Shown: positions 1 through 11,453 of the stretch, piece after piece
How positions within the stretch are numbered: position 1 is the first letter of the stretch
Layout: every line of letters begins with the position of its first letter
Source of the DNA: Chrysoperla carnea
Lineage: Eukaryota; Arthropoda; Insecta; Neuroptera; Chrysopidae
Direction: 5' to 3'
DNA length: 64,000 nt
Assembly: GCF_905475395.1 (NCBI RefSeq)
Contig: NC_058338.1
Coordinates: 37,082,935-37,146,934 of the forward strand
Translations under genes and position numbers: made by a program
Notes under the pieces: model-generated
What the model was told of the DNA's origin: nothing
Database searches by the model: none
What the model saw: only the letters and a program-made list of their open reading frames with translations

Positions 1-2600
1 GATTTTAGGAATATGTGACAAAATTAGTGTAATCTGAGATCGGATTCGTATGCAGCGACCAAAAATACCTACTAGATGACAATTTTAAGCCGAAATAATC
101 ATTTCAAAAAATTTTGGGCTACAGATGCTGAGGCCCTATTTCTTTTTCTGACTAGGTTAAGTTTGCTGAATGTATATTTGGGTCCTATAAACACATTTCA
201 AACTTTTTTTCCGACATATTCATTGCATTATTATATAGATTATATGACGATATATTTTGATCGTGTATTTGATGCTAATTTAAAAAACATAAAACTATAA
301 ATTTGTATTTTTCGAAGTAAACTTAAATCCGAATTTAATTGGACTAGGAAGGAATTGTTGTTTGAACAATCCCAACATTTGAATAATTAAGTAGTGCTTA
401 AATTACAGCCACAATCTATTTTTGAACTGTTTCATAGGTGTAGCTAAGTAAATTTTGTTGTTTAAATAACTTCAGTATCAATATAATGTATATTAAATAA
501 AGATTTATGTTAGATAATGAATTGATTAACTCAATGGATCATCTAATACATCTAATAATAACATTTAAAGTACAAATTATTATAAATATAATGACAATTT
601 TATAATACCTATAATATTTACACAAATATGTAAGTATGCACCTCTAGATTCGATACAGGTATAAAAGTATTGATTTATTTAATATGTAGTTTAAAATCTG
701 AATATGTCATCTTATTTACCAATGCATATTAATAATAATTAGAAATAAGAAATAATATGACATAAAATTTGAAATGATGCACACGCGTGAGTCAATAATA
801 ATAATAATTAAATCTATAAAATATATATAGCATAAAAACAATCATGCAAATTTTAAAATGAAATGTACTTATAATGTATAATATTTAGATGAAATACAAT
901 TTATGTATTCAATCACATTACTTCCATTGTACATTGTAAGTACGATTTACCTAACAATTTAGATCATAAAGCAGTTTATACCTTAGTCTCGTTGAGATTC
1001 AACGGAAAATCTGATCGACTTCAATATTATATACCGTTCGTAATTTTATAATCGCTCGACACCTATAAAATTTATCAGAAATTTTCAGTCTTCCATATTT
1101 GATAGAGAAATGTTGAGGATTTCGTAATGTTTGTCTATGTGCAAAATTATCATAAAGCTTGGTTGATATAGGGTAAAAACGGGACCATTATAGTTTGGTT
1201 ACGTCTGCCCATCCATTTATTCGATAAAATTGTAAACTATGATCAAACCTCTAAAAAAGAAATAAAAAATTTGCATCGACTTTTTTCGTATTTCACTTAT
1301 GAGTGAGATATAAGTCCTAAGAGTTTTGATTTCCGTCACGACTTTTACGCATTCTATTTCCTCAGGTGAATATTGCAGATAGATAGATTTTTTATAGTCA
1401 TGGTTTTAAAGAAATACTTTAGTTAAGTAGATGAAATAAAGCCTACCCTAGTGGCTTCGTTGTTTAAAGCGTTCCAATTACCGTATTATACCGGTAACGG
1501 ACCGCAAAATCACTTGACCCATCGATAACCGACTCAAACTTTTGTAATAAAGCGGCAATCAAACCCGTAAAAACAATGGGCTGTGGCAACTCTACCAGAC
1601 CGGTTGAAAAAATGAAGGAGGGGTCATTTACAATACAAAATTGGGATACTTGACCCAATAGGTAACCGGATAATTTTCACGTGAAATTACAGCTTTCAAT
1701 GTACCTTTCCAAGAAAAAATAGGTTGCCAGGTCAACTTGGTTGATAAGGTATGGCAACCTTTGTTTTTAATGATGCATGTATACAGTTTAAGCATGAAGA
1801 CGGAACACTCAGCCTCTCAAAATAAATGTGGAGCAGAAATAATCAGAGCAAAGATGATATTCTCAGACGCGGTATTATACTTGGTTCATTTTATCAAATC
1901 GAATTCATGGGATCAGATTCAATCTATCGAATAAATTAAAAATAAACAATTGTGCTACTGAACACATCGTAATACTATAAACAATTCCTTCGATAAGTGA
2001 AGTAATATCCGCTTTATTTACTACCATCTCCCCATTTTAACACTGGAACAATTTGTGCAGGCAAAGTACCTACATAACAAATTTTTTTTCTGGCAAAGCC
2101 TTAAAAATAGTAATTATGGGTGTGACACTCACGCCAAAACATTTTAGCCTGTCCAAATCACGAAATCACGGAGGAAGTCATGCAATCAATCGATTCATTT
2201 CCTGTTAACTATAAAAAATGTCATTCTTTATGACATGGAATAAAAAATTTTCAATTTTGGCCAATTTTTTAGATAATAATATTAATATAAGTACTAAGCA
2301 CTGGATGCTCACCGCTAGGTATTATAAAAAATTTTTAATGTGAATTGTAGGCCACACGATAGTTAGTTTATTAATTTTTCAGCTATTCAGATTTCTTCTC
2401 AGATTTACCAATACATATAATAGAAGTAATAACGATTTATTTCTTACTGTGAATCAAAAAATGTTACAAAAAAAAAGTGAACATCCAGTTTCATATATCA
2501 ATGACGTGTACATTATTGGTAAATAAGAGTAAAAATTATAATGGTAGAGGGTGAAATTAACTGATTCCTCCTCAATCTTATGTCACAAATAATCACGATG
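1..2600. other. AT-rich upstream region without a recognisable gene
   Basis: No open frame here resembles a known protein. The only visible local structure is a GC-richer patch at about 1460-1760 with a hairpin at its end: AGGTTGCCA (from 1721) pairs with TGGCAACCT (ending about 1760) around an inner GTCAAC/GTTGAT arm. A 64-codon open frame lies on the - strand of the same patch (1464-1658), but it has no recognisable motif and no splice context. The patch could be a decayed mobile element. The rest is low-complexity AT-rich DNA that probably includes distal regulatory sequence for the resilin gene. Confidence 0.5.
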
Positions 2601-2607
2601 TTATTTA

Positions 2608-2641
2608 TATATAAAGGATTTTGAAATGAATCCTCAATCAT
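2608..2641 (+). promoter_or_regulatory. Putative core promoter of pro-resilin (TATA box plus initiator)
   Basis: TATATAAAG at 2608-2616 is followed about 32 bases later by TCATTA, an initiator-like sequence whose A is at 2640. This spacing is what is expected for a TATA-driven insect cuticle gene. It lies about 150 bases upstream of the first resilin ATG. In a genome this AT-rich a TATA-like string can occur by chance, so the support is the spacing and the position relative to the start codon. The predicted leader (2640-2791) holds one minimal upstream ORF, ATG TTA TAG at 2688-2696. Confidence 0.45.
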
Positions 2642-2791
2642 TAGTAAACTATAAGAATTTATAGTAAAAACATATTTAAATTAACAAATGTTATAGAATT
2701 TGGTGAATTTTTTTTTTTTTTAAATAAATTAATTTTTAGTGTGATAGGATTTTAACATTTGTTTTAAGTATATTGTTTTAAATTAGTAACA

Positions 2792-5700
2792 ATGCGATTG
2801 TTGGTAAGTTTGTTTTTTTCTGTGACTATCAAAATTAAAAATATTCATTGAGTGATCGGGTAAATCGATTGAGTTTATGAAACGAAAGATACAAATAAAA
2901 TATTTCTGTTTTCCTAAAAAAAATTGTTTGAGCTTTTTATACGGTTGAATTTGAGGCAAAGCTTTTGCCTAGACTGTGGTTGTTCATTAAAGTCGGGCTG
3001 TTCATTAAGGTCGCTTAATAGTCAGACTTAAAAGTTTGTGAAAATGGACTATTAAAATCATTTTATGAATAATTTTTGTTTAAGATTAATAATTTTATTT
3101 GTTAAAAAATTTGAACTGACTTATAATGCCGCTCTATATATTAAGGGTATAAAGAAAATAAAGAAAAAGGGGTATAATAACTATATAACAAAATACCTTT
3201 AATAATAACTATAACAAAATAACAAAGTATCTTTATTTTAGAAAAAAGATAAATTTTTGTAGCCAAACTTATGGGCCGATTTTGCTTCTCACGAGCTAAA
3301 AGTCACTTTTTAGCATTATAATAAGCGAATTTGTGATAACAAAAGGTGAATATATGTGTCTTGTATATACAGAGTCTATTGTTTAAGCTGGCATTTGCTT
3401 GAAACTCCATAAATAAATTTAATCGAGAAAAATGCTTCAAACGAAAAATGTTAGTAACGAATTCGATCGGAGTTTTCAGGTTCAATTTAAACCTTACTCT
3501 ATTTCATAACTGACAAACATAAGATGAACGGTTTAATTGAGAGAGTTGTTCTTTAAAAATACGCAAACATTTTTTTGTATACCGAATAGTTTAGACACTA
3601 GCAAAAATCTAGCTTTTTGTGGGTTTGATCATTAAATTTGAACAAAAATGATCTTTATAGAAAAACAAATCACTTTTATGATAATAGTGCCTATTTTTCG
3701 AAGAAAAAGCTATACCAAATAATATTTTTGATACGAAAAACCAATTTCGGGTAAACCTTGTCAGTCCGATGTTGCCTAAATTGTACGGTTTGCGTAAAAA
3801 TGTTTTAAAAAAAAAATGTTACATGTTGTTAAAAAATGTTAGTTGTTTTTCGAGTTCCAAGCATATGTCAACTAAAAAAAAGACCCCATATATAGGGTGT
3901 CTCAAAATGACCAGATTCGATTAGCACAATTCACTGATATTTTTGGATCCAATGTACCATTAACAAAATGAATAAACTATAATAGAAAGGAAAAATTTGG
4001 GCAGGTATGGGCTTATTTAAGACCGAAGACCAAGACTTCAAGACCGAAATCAGAAAGCGTTGACAATATTTCGTTAGTTTTAAAAAATCTGTATCTGAAC
4101 ACACGGTCAATTATCAAAAGCCTGGTAGAAAAAACTTCGAAGAAACCATTTTGATAAAAGAAACAAATTTATAGAAACGCCCCCCTTCACAGCAACAAAG
4201 ACACATGTTTCGAATTTTTTTCCGAATATGTTGGGCTTTCGATAAAATTTTTCTACAGTAATTGATATTTTTATGATAAACATTTTTTTTACTTAAAGTT
4301 TGCAGTATGCAAAGTTTCTGGCGAAGAATGTATTTGAACACTTTATTCGTATATTTGAATAATTTATTGATATAACCCGTGAAAATTGCTTTGGCCAATA
4401 GCACAGGCCAAACAGTGATATAAAAAATTTGAACAGAATGTATGCCTTCCTCTGAAATGTATACAATTTTCTTAGAAAAATGTTAGATCGTCAAATTCTT
4501 AACCGTATATGGCTGTCTTAGTATTATCACAGATTTAGACATAGAACAGACTTAGTATTGTCCTACGATGCATACGTCCATTTAATAATTTTTCCAAAAA
4601 ACTGCTCTACTGAACTGACTGACTATGTCATTTTTATCGACTTCCAAAACGACATTATGAATTCATATCTAATTTCTAATTTTTATTTTATTTGTTTTAG
4701 TTGATATTATTGATAGCAATTTGCTATCAAACTTTCGCAGAACCACCAGTAAATTCATACTTACCACCAAATGGTCAAAGCTCACAACCGGGGTCAAGCT
4801 ACGGCCCACCAGGATTAGGTGGTGGCCAAGGAAGTGGTTTTGGAGGTGGTAGTCAACCGTCGAGTAGTTATGGAGCCCCAGGTCAAGGTGGTAATGGATT
4901 TGGATCAAACGGAGCCAATGGATTAGGTGGTGGAAGACCTAGTTCATCTTATGGCCCACCAGGTCAAAATGGAAGAAACGGAGCAAATGGTTCCCAACGG
5001 CCAAGCTCTTCTTATGGACCTCCAGGACAAGGTGGTAATGGATTCGGATCCGGAGGTGCTCAACAACCTGGATCTTCTTATGGACCTCCAGGTCAAGGTG
5101 GCAATGGATTTGGTGCTGGCGGTAATGGAGGTGCCCAAAGACCTGGATCATCATATGGTCCCCCAGGTGCAGGAGGCAATGGATTTGGATCTGGAGCTAA
5201 TGGGGGAGCTCAACGACCAGGATCTTCTTATGGTCCTCCAGGTCAAGGTGGCAATGGATTCGGACAAGCTGGCAATGGTGGTTCCCAACGACCAGGATCT
5301 TCTTATGGACCTCCAGGCTTGGGTGGTAGTGGTAATGGCTTTGGTCAAGGAGGCAGCGGCGGTGCTCAAAGACCCGGTTCTTCGTATGGTCCCCCAGGTC
5401 AAGGTGGCAATGGATTTGGACAAGGAGGCAGCGGCGGTGCTCAAAGACCAGGTTCTTCTTATGGCCCACCAGGCCAAGGTGGTAATGGATTTGGACAAGG
5501 AGGTAATGGTTCTCCTCAACAACCAGGATCTTCTTATGGACCTCCAGCCTTAGGTGGTAATGGTTTTGGTTCAAACGGTGCTGCACAACGGCCAAGTTCA
5601 TCGTATGGAGCTCCAGGTGCAGGTGGAAATGGTCAACAACCTAGCTCTTCTTATGGTGCACCAGGCCAAGGAGGAAATGGTTTTGGTAGTCAACCATCCA

Positions 5701-8642
5701 GTCAATATGGTGCACCAGGTGCAGGAAACGGGCAAAATGGTTATGGAAGTGGAAGACCTGGAAGTGGAGGAAACGGATTTGGAAGTTCAGATGATGAAGG
5801 CAATGGCGTAAGATATTTTAATCAATATTATTTGATTATAGTTGCATGGTTAAAATTCCAATCTAAAATTTTCATGATTTAGGAACCAGCAAAATACGAA
5901 TTTAATTATGAAGTAAATGATCCACTAACTGGTACTCAATTTGGACATTCTGAATCACGTGATGGTGATTATACTCAAGGTGAATACAATGTACTTCTTC
6001 CCGATGGTAGGAAGCAAATTGTTGAGTATGAAGCTGACCGTGACGGGTTCAAACCTCAGGTTCGATATGAAGGTAGGAATGAACCAATATGTATACGGTT
6101 ACCGTGTATTGTTACAATATGGCTTGGGTTTGAACTCAAAACGGGTGTTGATGGTTGGTTTCAAGAAGAGCATGTTTATTTTTAAGGGTTTTTGGCGCTT
6201 TTTACAGTATAATATTCTAATTATCATTGTTATTAAGTTTCCTGGAGCAATATTATCAAATTTTTTTACTATACGTCTACCAAACACCTCTTAATAAATT
6301 TTAGGTAATGTCTGCTTTTCCACTATAGTTACGGGGTATATTCATTTTACAAATTGTATTGTATAACTCTACGATAGAATTTGTAGAACCAATAAATTAG
6401 TCATAAATTCCTCTTGTTCTCCAAAAGATGAGACAAAAAAATAAAATCTATTATAGCTAACTTGAAAGTTATAAATATCTAGGGTTTTGGAAATATCAAA
6501 ATTCGAACATGAAAATGTAGTTTTTTTAATGTTTGGCACCTTTTAAAACTTACAAAACCGGAGATTAGGAAAATCGATAAAGTTTAAAAAAAATTTAAAC
6601 CGGAAACTATAATTTATATTTTTCCTTTGTATAAAAATGAAAGTTAAATGAATGAAAATGAAAAACTAAAAATAATTTTTTCACACAAGTGTTCCCTAGA
6701 AATTCTAAATTTTTAAACAAAATTATTTTTGAATTTTCATTTCCATCCGGAGATACCATTAATCGTCCGGTGAACGGAGAAAAGTTAATAAACGGAGCCT
6801 CCAGTCGACCCTAAACCGGAGAGGTGGCAACCCTAAATTATTGATTTTATTTACTATTATGGGTCGAATAACGTATTTATTGACCATAGATGATTTCCAA
6901 TTCTTTGATACGTCCTCCGATTACCTCCCAGCTACCATCGTACGCTGTGACAAACATTTTCCTTTCAATAAAATATACACATATTTATAACCTAGGTTTG
7001 ATATATCATCAAAACTACCAAAGTCGGATTTTCGGATCGTGAGTCATGAGTACATTTTTTAACATTTAACAAACTCTTTATAAAACAAACAGTAAGGCTC
7101 TTTCCTCTGTATTAAAGAAAATCACATCATGAAAATATTTTCTGTAAGCCTCTTCATGCCATAGCTTCTTTATAGAATACTCTAATTCAGAGTTTTTAAA
7201 AATTTTACATAGCGGGATTTTAATAAATGTTTTAGATTTTGGCAAATAAATTCTAAGTATTCAAATATATTGCTCAAACTTTGTCATTTGAAAATGTTAC
7301 TGAATATTATTCTGTAAAAAATTAAATTCTACACAATTGTCTTGTTTCGTACTTGAAATTTGAAATATAAAATTCTTGTCGTTTACTAGAGAAAAAACTA
7401 AAATGTTTTTTATCAATTTGTCCATCAAATTAAATTTTAAATCGATTAAAAATCATATATTTTCTCTTTCAACAGAAATAGTGTTTTGGCCTACCATTCC
7501 CTAGCCAATTAGTTGAGCCGATATACCCGCCTGCGAATGAGCAACGAACGAATTATGCTAAAAATTAAATTAGGTTGTGAGTTGAGTCTGGTGTTTGGCT
7601 TATGAATAAGACAGCATGACTGTTGATTTTTCTATGTGCATATTTGGGGCATTTGTTATATGACTGGGGAACGTAAGTTTGTTCGTTAAGTGAATGAGTA
7701 CTGCTAGATTGATTACGTTTGGGTATCAATTTTTCGGGTCGAGGTTGGCCAAGTGAATGTTAGGCTAAACCTAGGCAAGTCAATAACACAAAAATCATAA
7801 TTATTGTCAAAGTACTGTTAAAACTTATTGAAATTAGAAAATGCAGAATTGAATTTGTTGGCAGGCTTAGTAAACAACATGAAATTACAATAATTAGTAC
7901 GGGACTTCCTAATGATTTATTTGCATTATTTATCAATTAAATCGATTTAATTATAGGAGAAGCAAATAACCTAGGAGGTGCAGGTGGACAAGGAGGTGCC
8001 GGTGGTTACCCAAGTGGTGGGGCACAAGGTGGTGCCGGTGGTTATCCAAGTGGTGGACCACAAGGTGGAGTAGGTGGTTATCCAAGTGGTGGACCACAAG
8101 GTGGTGCTGGAGGTTACCCAAGTGGTGGACCTCAAGGAGGTAATGGCGGTTACCCAAGTGGAGGATCTCAAGGAGGTAATGGTGGTTACCCAAGTGGTGG
8201 GCCTCAAGGAGGTGCCGGTGGTTACCCAAGTGGCGGATCCCAAGGTGGTGCAGGTGGTTACCCAAGCGGGGGACCTCAAGGAGGTGCAGGTGGTTACCCA
8301 AGTGGAGGACCACAAGGAGGTGCAGGTGGCTATCCAAGTGGAGGATCTCAAGGAGGTGCAGGTGGTTACCCAAGTGGTGGACCTCAAGGAGGCAATGGCG
8401 GCTATCCAAGTGGAGGACCACAAGGAGGCAATGGCGGCTATCCTAGTGGTGGTCCACAAAATGGCCGAGGACGTAATGGCGGTAATGGTGGACGCAATGG
8501 CGGTAATGGTGGACGCAATGGCGGTAATGGTGGACGCAATGGCGGTAATGGTGGACGCAATGGTGGTAATGGATATTCAAGTGGCGGAAGTGACGGATAT
8601 CCACGAGGTGGTCCTCCAGGTGGGGGTACCAATGGTTATTAG
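2792..8642 (+). CDS. resilin: Pro-resilin: elastic repeats, chitin-binding RR-2 domain, second Gly-rich array (4 exons)
   Basis: Resilin is the rubber-like extracellular cuticle protein whose tyrosines are cross-linked as di- and trityrosine. Inferred exons are 2792-2803, 4701-5807, 5883-6072 and 7957-8642, all with GT-AG introns (1897, 75 and 1884 nt; phases 0, 0, 1). They give 664 residues ending at TAG. Exon 1 (ATG CGA TTG TTG, then GTAAGT) joins exon 2 to make the signal peptide MRLLLILLIAICYQTFA, followed by EPPVNSYLPP, the conserved start of mature insect resilins. The ATG context (AACAATG) is good. Residues about 18-373 are the elastic array, 376-437 the RR-2 chitin-binding domain, 454-608 a 12-residue Gly-rich array and 609-643 an RNGGNGG array. 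Gene identity is very secure. Exon 1 is inferred from splice logic and signal-peptide quality and is the least certain part. It converges with TBCE. RNA evidence would settle exon 1 and any isoforms. Confidence 0.93.
2804..4700 (+). other. Resilin intron 1, containing a decayed TIR element
   Basis: The intron runs from GTAAGT at 2804 to TTTTAG at 4699-4700, phase 0. Its middle carries a repeat at about 3370-3890 that is related to the element at 38549-38963. The 5' part (about 3370-3590) and the distal CCAAGCATAT-TCAACT segment match, which suggests an old DNA transposon copy. The remainder is AT-rich. A 96-codon open frame on the - strand (4114-4404) has no recognisable protein similarity and is probably accidental. 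Confidence 0.6.
3370..3890. mobile_element. Diverged family E copy in resilin intron 1
   Basis: It starts CAGAGTCTATTGTTTAAG after TA at 3368-3369. It shares AATGCTTCAAACGAAAAATG, the GTTTTC-GGTTCAATT-AAACCT block and TTCCAAGCATATGTCAACT with 38549-38963. It is longer than that copy because of an interior insertion at about 3600-3830. The right end is degraded. Confidence 0.55.
4781..5780 (+). repeat. Resilin elastic repeat array (14 SSYGPPG-type units) in exon 2
   Basis: Exon 2 encodes 14 irregular units with the core (P)(G/S)SSYG(P/A)P(G/A), separated by GGNGFG-type spacers of variable length. Each unit has one Tyr available for dityrosine cross-links. In the middle of the array PGSSYGPPG predominates; the second unit and the last three carry SYGAPG or QYGAPG, the form familiar from Drosophila resilin. 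The Gly codons are mostly GGT and GGA and the spacers vary, so the array is old and diversified at the DNA level compared with the array in exon 4. The exon ends in an acidic DDEGNG linker before the chitin-binding exon. Confidence 0.9.
5883..6072 (+). CDS. resilin: Resilin exon 3: Rebers-Riddiford (RR-2 type) chitin-binding domain
   Basis: This exon encodes AKYEFNYEVND, then SRDGDYTQGEYNVLLPDGR, then IVEYEADRDGFKPQVRYEG. These carry the RR-2 landmarks: the G-D-x-x-x-G-x-Y-x-x-x-x-P-D-G core, the aromatic Y-x-A-D-x-x-G-F motif and the C-terminal RYEG. The domain binds chitin and anchors the elastic chains to cuticle fibrils. The acceptor is the AG at 5881-5882 and the donor is GTAGGA at 6073. 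The exon is 190 nt, not a multiple of three, because it enters in phase 0 and leaves in phase 1. Skipping it would therefore shift the frame in exon 4. The join to exon 4 gives RYEGEAN, closely matching the RYEGDAN junction of fly resilin. Confidence 0.93.
6073..7956 (+). other. Resilin intron 3
   Basis: The intron runs from GTAGGA to ATTATAG, phase 1, 1884 nt. At about 6480-6840 there is a TE-like segment that begins near AGGGTTTTGG and ends in GTGGCAACCCTAAA, with CCGGAGA motifs inside. The terminal AGGGTT similarity hints at a hAT-type remnant but the evidence is weak. At about 7490-7760 there is a less AT-rich block with no coding signal, which could be intronic regulatory DNA. Nothing else is recognisable. 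Confidence 0.5.
8007..8471 (+). repeat. 36-bp tandem repeat encoding 13 copies of YPSGG(P/S/A)QGG(A/N/V)GG
   Basis: Exon 4 encodes 13 head-to-tail 12-residue units starting at Tyr454 of the model. The units have a constant 36-bp period and few differences, mainly P/S/A at position 6 and A/N/V at position 10. This regularity contrasts with the irregular exon 2 array and suggests recent expansion or homogenisation by unequal exchange. Each unit again supplies one Tyr in a Gly-Pro-rich context. It corresponds in position to the second, GGYSGGRPGGQ-like elastic region of fly resilin but has a different motif. Confidence 0.9.
8472..8573 (+). repeat. 21-bp tandem repeat encoding RNGGNGG x5
   Basis: Five nearly identical 21-bp units encode RNGGNGG at residues 609-642, placing an Arg every seven residues. 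They are followed by YSSGGSDGYPRGGPPGGGTNGY and the stop codon. The middle copies differ little at the DNA level, so copy-number variation between individuals is likely. The segment gives the C terminus a positive charge, unlike the neutral elastic arrays. Confidence 0.85.
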
Positions 8643-9025
8643 ATAATCACGAATATTTCAGTTTAAATTATTAACAACATGCATCCGTACATCTACTCTT
8701 TTCTATTCATACCATGATAACCGAAAATTTCTAGATTTTTACAATATTAGATAATTCCAGAACGTTTGTTATTGGTGAGTAAAATAGGAACAAACCCAGG
8801 GAGCGTTATAATATACCCAATTATTAAGCTTTACATAAACTATTGGCCCAACTTAGTACAAATTATCAGTTTTTTGTGGTAAAAAAACTAACGAACACAA
8901 GTCAGTTTTCATTAGTGCTCATTAGTTTTTTGCTAACGTTCATGTATGTCAAAACAGTGTAATAGTGTATAAACTAATTACACTAAGTGTAAGAATATAA
9001 AAATAAAGTACCACATTCTAATAGA
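8643..9025 (+). other. Resilin 3' UTR with poly(A) signal
   Basis: AATAAA at 9002-9007 is the first canonical poly(A) signal after the TAG stop at 8640-8642. It predicts a 3' UTR of about 380 nt. Further AATAAA strings occur near 9273 and 9375, so longer transcripts cannot be excluded. Confidence 0.5.
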
Positions 9026-11226
9026 TCTACACTTTTCTTCTTATACTAATTAACTTCCTTAATTGGGAATTTATTACCTAAAGAATTATTAATTAATTAT
9101 TAACGAATTTCTAAGAATGGAATGGATGTCTTATAATCGATCAGTTTTAAGAAATTTCTATTGATAACTTTTATCTTATCTTATCCGAATATTCTAAGAA
9201 CATGATCTGAAGGACTTTCACGCTATCAATTATTTCAACAAAAGCAAATACGTAAGACAATGCAAATTTATAAATAAATTATTCTATGATTTTTCTGTCA
9301 TGTTGGGTATATTATAAGCAGAAAATAATTACGAATTATAATATGTTAATTAACTTTAATAGTATTTTATTTAAATAAAACTTTCGTAGTTTAAAGCTTT
9401 AATTAAATCATTACCGATTCTGTATATTATAATAAAATTGAAAGCTTTTTGTATCATTTATTTTATAATAAAAAACAATTAAATCAATTTTAAATATTAA
9501 TTTTATTTGTTTTATTAAATATTAACAATCATTAATAATAAATGATAATAGTACAAAATATAAAATATTTTAAATATATATTCAACTCACAATTTATAGG
9601 CCTAGGAGCAGGAGTACTCTGAAAATATTAGAAGCTATTGTCAGAGTAATGTTTGGAAATTTTTCTCTTTCAGGGCATCTCTTTCCCCGATGTTTTAAAA
9701 ATTACAATTTTGAAGGAGTTACAGACTGAGACACCCTGCTTTATTGAGTATCACGAAAATGATTTTTGCTTTTTTATTAAAGCTAGCTACACAATTAAAA
9801 ATTTTCCAGGCTACTGGAAAGAAAATCCTGTCCTTAGGCCTAAAATCGAAAAATATCAAAAATATCCTCTTTAAATTATCTTGAATTATATAATACTTTT
9901 TAATTTAAATGCCTTTTTTCTTAACTTTGTTCATTAAAAATTAAAAAAATACCAATTATTTAGCGTAAAGAAACAACTCCATTAAGTTAAAAAATTACCG
10001 TACATAAAATATTTTTAATTAGTTATATTTGGACGTTATTTTTGCTTGCATTATCGAGTTCATCATATTCCTTTATTCCATATTTGTAAAATAAACGTGG
10101 ATCTAGATGTGAAATTTGTATCACGTAGAGATTGATCCAACACATTGCGTGCAAAAACACGGTGTTTTGTGTCGTATTTATACACAAGATTTCGTAACTG
10201 AATTACATAAATGTAATTTTAATTCCTCATAAATGATCTGAGGATACCAATTTTCTAATTTTTGTTAAAATTTTCAAAAATAATTATTAAACTACCATTA
10301 TATTTAAATAAGACTTGGTTCACTTGACTCATGAGTAGTTGTGAGTAGTCTCATTGTGTTGAGTAGTCTCACTTGACTAGTAGTCTGAGTGTTTTAAGCT
10401 AAGATTTCTTAAGAGAGCGTTAAGTTCTATAAGTTTATAGACGAAGTCTTTGTAAAAGACGTTTTTTTCGGAATAACGAACCTTTTATTTAAGGTCCTTG
10501 TTCTCATGGGAAACAATTCTTAGGCAAGACGGAATTGTGCTTAGTTATTATCTGAAGCACCAAAATTTGGAAAAACGATTATAATAATTGGTCTATATCT
10601 ACAATAAATAAATAGGATGGATTTTTAATTTAACTTCAGTGATATGAGGGTAGAACCATAGTGATCCAAGTATCTATCATTACGTAAGTAGAAGGGGAGG
10701 AGGTCAAACATCGCCAAAATCATCGTTACTTAATGAATGAATGGCACTTTTTAGATTTAAATTTAATGTAGACATGCTTATGTTTTTTGTGGGAAGTTAT
10801 CGGAATAGAAAACCGAATAGACAAATTTGTAATTTCACACTCTATCCCTTATATTAGTAAGATCCCATTATATTTCAGTTTTAATTACTATTGATTTATT
10901 TAAATAGAATTTTTAAGAATTTTATTCATTACTTATACATTTAATTTTAATTATTAATTGATATTGAATATCCTGAATATTATTAGTTTCTACACAATAA
11001 TTTTATTTTTGATTTACTGTTGCCTTAATAAATGGAAATTAGTTTGAAAGTTAGTAAATTTATTTGTTCATCTGGTGACGTTAGCTGTGTTCTTTATCTA
11101 AGGAATAATGCATTACGCTTACTGTCCTTGCCAAATTAAATGAATGTAGGTATATCCGAATAAAGCAAATAGTGCTCTAAGCCGTTGAATAAAATCCAAC
11201 TTTTAGTTTCTTTCAAAATGAATTAA
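9026..11226. other. Intergenic spacer between convergent resilin and TBCE genes
   Basis: No gene is seen. About 9330-9600 is almost pure A+T. At about 10320-10390 a short run repeats GAGTAGTCTCA-like strings three times. A 73-codon open frame at 9653-9874 shows no recognisable protein. Both neighbouring genes end here, so no shared promoter is expected. Confidence 0.5.
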
Positions 11227-11232
11227 TTTATT
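11227..11232 (-). terminator. Poly(A) signal of TBCE
   Basis: TTTATT on the + strand reads AATAAA on the - strand, about 220 nt downstream of the TBCE TAA stop at 11456-11454. It is the first clear canonical signal after the stop. Confidence 0.5.
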
Positions 11233-11453
11233 GTTTAACATTTTTTCATGCAAATAAAATACAATTTTTTTTAAATAAAATATATAAGGTGAGATCAAAA
11301 AACAAAAAATAGATTTTTTTTAATGCATTAAAAAATTGTGTGTATAAAAAAAAGGAAATATACAAACTTTCTTTTAAAAAGTATCTGAAATAAAATAGTT
11401 AAATCGAAATGGAATTTCGTAATACCAATTCGATTATCTACCAAAAAACTATT

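Noticed and set aside
4114-4404. 96-codon - strand frame in resilin intron 1
   Set aside because: Lys/Phe/Ile-rich composition typical of AT-rich noncoding DNA, with no motif or splice context.
4927-5811. Long open frames on both strands inside the resilin repeat exon
   Set aside because: They are out-of-frame readings of the Gly/Ser/Tyr/Pro repeat array; only the + frame from 4701 has the signal peptide, repeats and splice logic.
6480-6840. hAT-type MITE in resilin intron 3
   Set aside because: Only AGGGTT is shared by the two ends and the possible 8-bp duplication is imperfect; mentioned under the intron but not called as an element.
7951-8646. Open frames of 60-190 codons on both strands in resilin exon 4
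   Set aside because: Shadows of the 36-bp and 21-bp tandem repeats; the real frame joins exon 3 as RYEGEANN and ends at TAG 8640-8642.
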